Source of the DNA: Deferribacteres bacterium
GTDB taxonomy: Bacteria; Nitrospirota; Thermodesulfovibrionia; UBA6902
DNA length: 16,391 bases
Reading direction: 5' to 3'
Assembly: GCA_013152795.1 (NCBI GenBank)
Contig: JAADFS010000282.1
Location: 1 to 16,391, forward strand
Shown here: one piece after another, positions 14,456 through 16,391 of the stretch
Position numbering within the stretch: the first letter of the stretch is position 1
Layout: each line of letters begins with the position of its first letter
The notes under the pieces: model-generated
What the model was told of the DNA's origin: nothing
Databases searched by the model: none
What the model saw: only the letters and a program-made list of their open reading frames with translations
Position numbers and translations under genes: made by a program

Positions 14456-14483
14456 TGTATATTCTTTCACAGATAAACGGCAA
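14456..14483 (-). promoter_or_regulatory. weak candidate promoter for the antiporter-usp operon
   Basis: Read on the minus strand, TTGCCG (14483 to 14478) is followed after 16 bp by TATACA (14461 to 14456). Each hexamer matches the sigma70 consensus at four of six bases. It is correctly placed about 50 bp before the antiporter ATG. Confidence 0.25.
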
Positions 14484-14520
14484 AATCAACAACCGGTCAT
14501 CCGCTGCATCTTTTTACGGG

Positions 14521-14549
14521 TTGAAAGATAAGCGGATAAAAACTACAAT
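14521..14549 (+). promoter_or_regulatory. sigma70-like promoter of xerC-hslVU
   Basis: TTGAAA (14521-14526) and TACAAT (14544-14549) are separated by exactly 17 bp; each matches the consensus at five of six bases. Transcription would begin near 14556, giving a short leader of about 20 bases that contains AGAGGA (14559-14564) ahead of the TTG start at 14576. This is the best promoter in the window. Confidence 0.6.
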
Positions 14550-14575
14550 AACATTACCAGAGGACATCAATAAAA

Positions 14576-15457
14576 TTGAAAAAACACCTGAATAAATTCA
14601 TCGACTTTCTGAAGGCCGAACAGGGAGTGTCCCCGAATACGCTCAGGGCATATACCCGCGACCTGGAGGAATTCATATCATTTACGGATAAAAAACCCGG
14701 TGATATCGACAATCTCGATATACGAAGCTTTCTTGCATTCCTGCACCATAAAAAACTCCGGAAGTCTTCCATATCAAGGAAGCTTGCCGCCGTCAGGTCA
14801 TTCTTCAGGTATCTCTACATGGAGGGGTATGTGAAAAAAAATCCGGCAAAACTCGTATCAAGCCCGAAAATTCCCAGAAGCCTGCCGCACTTTCTTTCCG
14901 TGGACGAGATATTCTGCCTGCTGGACACACCTGCCGGAGATTCGTTCAGGGAGACAAGGGACAAGGCGATTCTCGAGCTTCTCTACTCATCCGGCCTCCG
15001 GGTATCTGAACTGACCTCACTGGATATAAGCGACCTGGACATCAAGGAGTCACTTATAAGGGTTAAAGGCAAGGGGAGGAAAGAACGCATAATTCCGGTC
15101 GGCTCAAAGGCGATGGCCGCCATACAGAACTATCTTCCGGAAAGGATTTCACTGAAAAAAAAATCATCCGCCCTGTTCCTGAACAACCGGGGGGGCAGGT
15201 TGACAGAGCGAAGCGTAAGACGTATATTATTACAGTGTAGCAGGATGGTCAACCTTAAAGGCGATCTCAGTCCTCACACTCTAAGGCATACCTTTGCCAC
15301 GCATCTGCTTCATGGAGGCGCTGATCTGAGATCGATCCAGGAGCTTCTTGGGCATTCTTCTCTTTCAACGACTCAGAAATATACGCATGTGGATATCGTT
15401 CATCTTGCAGAAGTTTATGATAAGGCCCATCCCATGGCAAAGGTGAAAAAGAAGTAG
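14576..15457 (+). CDS. xerC: tyrosine site-specific recombinase XerC/XerD family
   Basis: This 293-residue recombinase has the length of E. coli XerC/XerD (298). The N-terminal SAM-like core-binding domain (residues 1-90) begins LNKFIDFLKAEQGVSPNTLRAYTRDL. The catalytic domain has all six residues: R142 (SSGLRVSELTSLD), K166 (VKGKGRKER), H234 and R237 (PHTLRHTFATHLL), H260 (LLGHSSLSTTQKYTHVD) and Y269. It resolves chromosome dimers at dif, usually with a partner. A TTG start is chosen because no ATG lies in frame before a stop at 14549-14551 and AGAGGA precedes it. The symbol follows the gene order: xerC-like genes before hslVU are common (codV in Bacillus). XerD or a different paralogue cannot be excluded. 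hslV begins 77 bp after its stop. Confidence 0.92.
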   Translation: MKKHLNKFIDFLKAEQGVSPNTLRAYTRDLEEFISFTDKKPGDIDNLDIRSFLAFLHHKKLRKSSISRKLAAVRSFFRYLYMEGYVKKNPAKLVSSPKIPRSLPHFLSVDEIFCLLDTPAGDSFRETRDKAILELLYSSGLRVSELTSLDISDLDIKESLIRVKGKGRKERIIPVGSKAMAAIQNYLPERISLKKKSSALFLNNRGGRLTERSVRRILLQCSRMVNLKGDLSPHTLRHTFATHLLHGGADLRSIQELLGHSSLSTTQKYTHVDIVHLAEVYDKAHPMAKVKKK

Positions 15458-15481
15458 AGGCGTACGGCGATACGTCTCTAC
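15454..15481. repeat. REP-like hairpin between xerC and hslV
   Basis: GTAGAGGCGTA (15454-15464) and TACGTCTCTAC (15471-15481) form an 11-pair stem with one G-U pair and a 6-base loop. The stem includes the xerC stop codon. Two smaller stems follow: CCGC/GCGG (15481-15491) and GGCA/TGCC (15490-15499). Palindromes of the GTAGRGRCG...CGYCYCTAC kind are dispersed in many bacterial genomes, so this may be a short mobile-type repeat. It lacks a T-run and sits inside an apparent operon. Confidence 0.5.
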
Positions 15482-15534
15482 CGCGCAGCGGCATTTGCCC
15501 TGTGACCAATATATTCGCAATGGAGAAGAAAACA

Positions 15535-16086
15535 ATGTCGGCACGACCTGATGAACTTACCGGGACCACGATACTGTGCGTGCGGAAAGACGGAAAAGTC
15601 GCCATGGCCGGCGACGGGCAGGTAACCCTCGGGCAGACGATCCTGAAGCATAATGCAAAAAAGATCAGAACCATGTACAACAATAAAATTATCGCGGGGT
15701 TCGCCGGCGCAACAGCGGATGCCTTTACACTCTTTGAAAAATTCGAGGAAAAGATAGAAACATACAGGGGCAATATAACAAGGGCCGCGGTGGAGCTTGC
15801 AAAGGAATGGCGGACCGACAAAATCCTCAGGCGCCTTGAGGCCCTGCTTATAGTTGCAGATATAAAGCACTCATTTATCATATCAGGCAACGGTGATGTC
15901 ATCGAGCCTGAAGACGGGATCGCGGCGATCGGCTCCGGTGGCCCCTATGCACAGGCAGCGGCAAAGGCGCTGATAAAGCATACCCAACTGGAACCGAAAA
16001 GGATAGTCGAGGAAGCCATGGAAATAACGGCAAAGATATGCATTTATACAAATGAAACAATCAATATCGAGGAATTAAATGAATAA
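15535..16086 (+). CDS. hslV: HslV, proteolytic subunit of the HslUV ATP-dependent protease
   Basis: This 183-residue N-terminal threonine protease forms a double hexameric ring in the cytoplasm, capped by HslU. Homology to known HslV begins at GTTILCVRKDGKVAMAGDGQVTLG, so the mature enzyme should start at T11 after removal of MSARPDELTG. ATG 15535 is chosen because GGAG (15522-15525) lies 9 bp upstream. GTG 15502 and ATG 15520 are in frame but would give 16-21-residue propeptides, longer than usual. Typical HslV motifs follow: AGFAGATADAFTLFEKFE, AAVELAKEWRTD, LRRLEALLIVAD, GNGDVIEPEDGIAAIGSGGPYAQAAA and ICIYTNETINIEEL. The gene overlaps the start of hslU by 8 bp, which fits coupled synthesis of the two subunits. 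The 10-residue propeptide is longer than the 4-5 residues of Thermotoga- and Geobacter-type proteins. Confidence 0.95.
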   Translation: MSARPDELTGTTILCVRKDGKVAMAGDGQVTLGQTILKHNAKKIRTMYNNKIIAGFAGATADAFTLFEKFEEKIETYRGNITRAAVELAKEWRTDKILRRLEALLIVADIKHSFIISGNGDVIEPEDGIAAIGSGGPYAQAAAKALIKHTQLEPKRIVEEAMEITAKICIYTNETINIEELNE

Positions 16087-16391
16087 TCTTACACCAAGAA
16101 AAATTGTTGAAGAACTTGATAAATACATCATAGGCCAGCAGAGCGCGAAAAAAGCCGTGGCAATCGCCCTGAGAAACCGCTGGAGGAGACAGAATCTCTC
16201 CAACGAATTAAAGGATGAGATACTGCCGAAAAACATACTGCTGATAGGCCCCACAGGGGTGGGCAAAACAGAGATAGCCAGAAGGCTCGCCAAGCTGGCC
16301 CAGGCACCTTTTATAAAAGTCGAGGCCTCGAAATTCACGGAAGTAGGTTATGTGGGCAGGGATGTGGAATCAATGATAAGAGACCTCACGG
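16079..16391 (+). CDS. hslU: HslU, ATPase/unfoldase subunit of HslUV (3'-truncated by the window edge)
   Basis: The first 104 codons of an AAA+ protein are visible, starting at an ATG that overlaps the hslV stop by 8 bp; GAGGAA inside hslV (16068-16073) serves as ribosome site. The start MNNLTPRKIVEELDKYIIGQQSAKKAVAIALRNRWRR is distinctive for HslU (ClpY), including the IIGQ sensor of the GYVG-class N-domain. The Walker A motif is GPTGVGKT (residues 57-64). KVEASKFTEVGYVGRDVESMIRDLT includes GYVG, the pore loop that grips substrate. The Walker B, I-domain and C-terminal HslV-docking tail lie beyond the window. HslU unfolds proteins and feeds them to HslV, for example in heat shock and cell-division control. 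Confidence 0.97.
   Translation, partial: MNNLTPRKIVEELDKYIIGQQSAKKAVAIALRNRWRRQNLSNELKDEILPKNILLIGPTGVGKTEIARRLAKLAQAPFIKVEASKFTEVGYVGRDVESMIRDLT

Noticed and set aside
1..16391. CRISPR array, tRNA/rRNA genes, insertion sequences, attachment sites
   Set aside because: No repeated spacer pattern, cloverleaf or conserved rRNA segment, or transposase was seen. The Xer recombinase is of the housekeeping type beside hslVU, not an integrase beside a tRNA.

Overview
The window looks like a chromosomal segment of a free-living, Gram-negative-type anaerobe or facultative bacterium with mid-range GC. My best guess is Nitrospirota (Thermodesulfovibrionia-like) or a Desulfobacterota relative. I base this on the xerC-hslV-hslU order, the form of the HslV propeptide and mature start, a CitMHS/NhaD-type antiporter next to a two-domain universal stress protein, and the mix of radical SAM and glycosyltransferase genes. 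This is an impression from protein sequence, not a computed placement.

Layout. (1) 1-588: 3' part of an HD-GYP cyclic-di-GMP phosphodiesterase gene, cut by the window edge. (2) 695-3713: a same-strand run with a glycogen/starch-synthase-like GT5 gene broken by one frameshift (695-2448), a small SemiSWEET/PQ-loop-like membrane protein (2473-2733) and a metallo-beta-lactamase-fold hydrolase of the NAPE-PLD-like/UlaG group (2742-3713). (3) 3977-12153: a surface-glycan or glycolipid region. It holds a polyprenyl-phosphate-type GT2 overlapping a GT87-type membrane glycosyltransferase by ATGA, a B12-binding-type radical SAM enzyme followed by a radical SAM/SPASM enzyme, a divergently placed GT-B glycosyltransferase (minus strand, 8638-9681), and gmd plus fcl, which make GDP-L-fucose from GDP-mannose. 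(4) 12139-14407, minus strand: a Na+/H+-antiporter-like ion transporter followed by a tandem universal stress protein; the stress gene's end overlaps the end of fcl. (5) 14576-16391, plus strand: xerC, hslV and the start of hslU, with a good sigma70-like promoter just upstream of xerC.

How the genes may work together. The GT2/GT87 pair fits a lipid-linked donor route: a cytoplasmic enzyme charges polyprenyl phosphate, and a membrane enzyme uses that donor at the outer face. Gmd and Fcl draw on GDP-mannose, which may also be the GT2 donor. The two radical SAM genes between these glycosyl genes are the least explained part of the window and the best candidate for an undescribed lipid- or glycan-modifying activity. 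Their substrates cannot be read from the sequence.

Non-coding signals include a near-perfect operator-like palindrome before the GT5 gene, a 10-bp inverted repeat just before the B12-type radical SAM gene, a leader with an extended -10 promoter and a stem-loop before the GT2 gene, and a REP-like hairpin between xerC and hslV. No tRNA, rRNA, CRISPR array, insertion sequence or convincing intrinsic terminator was seen, and no gene-free stretch exceeds 300 bases.
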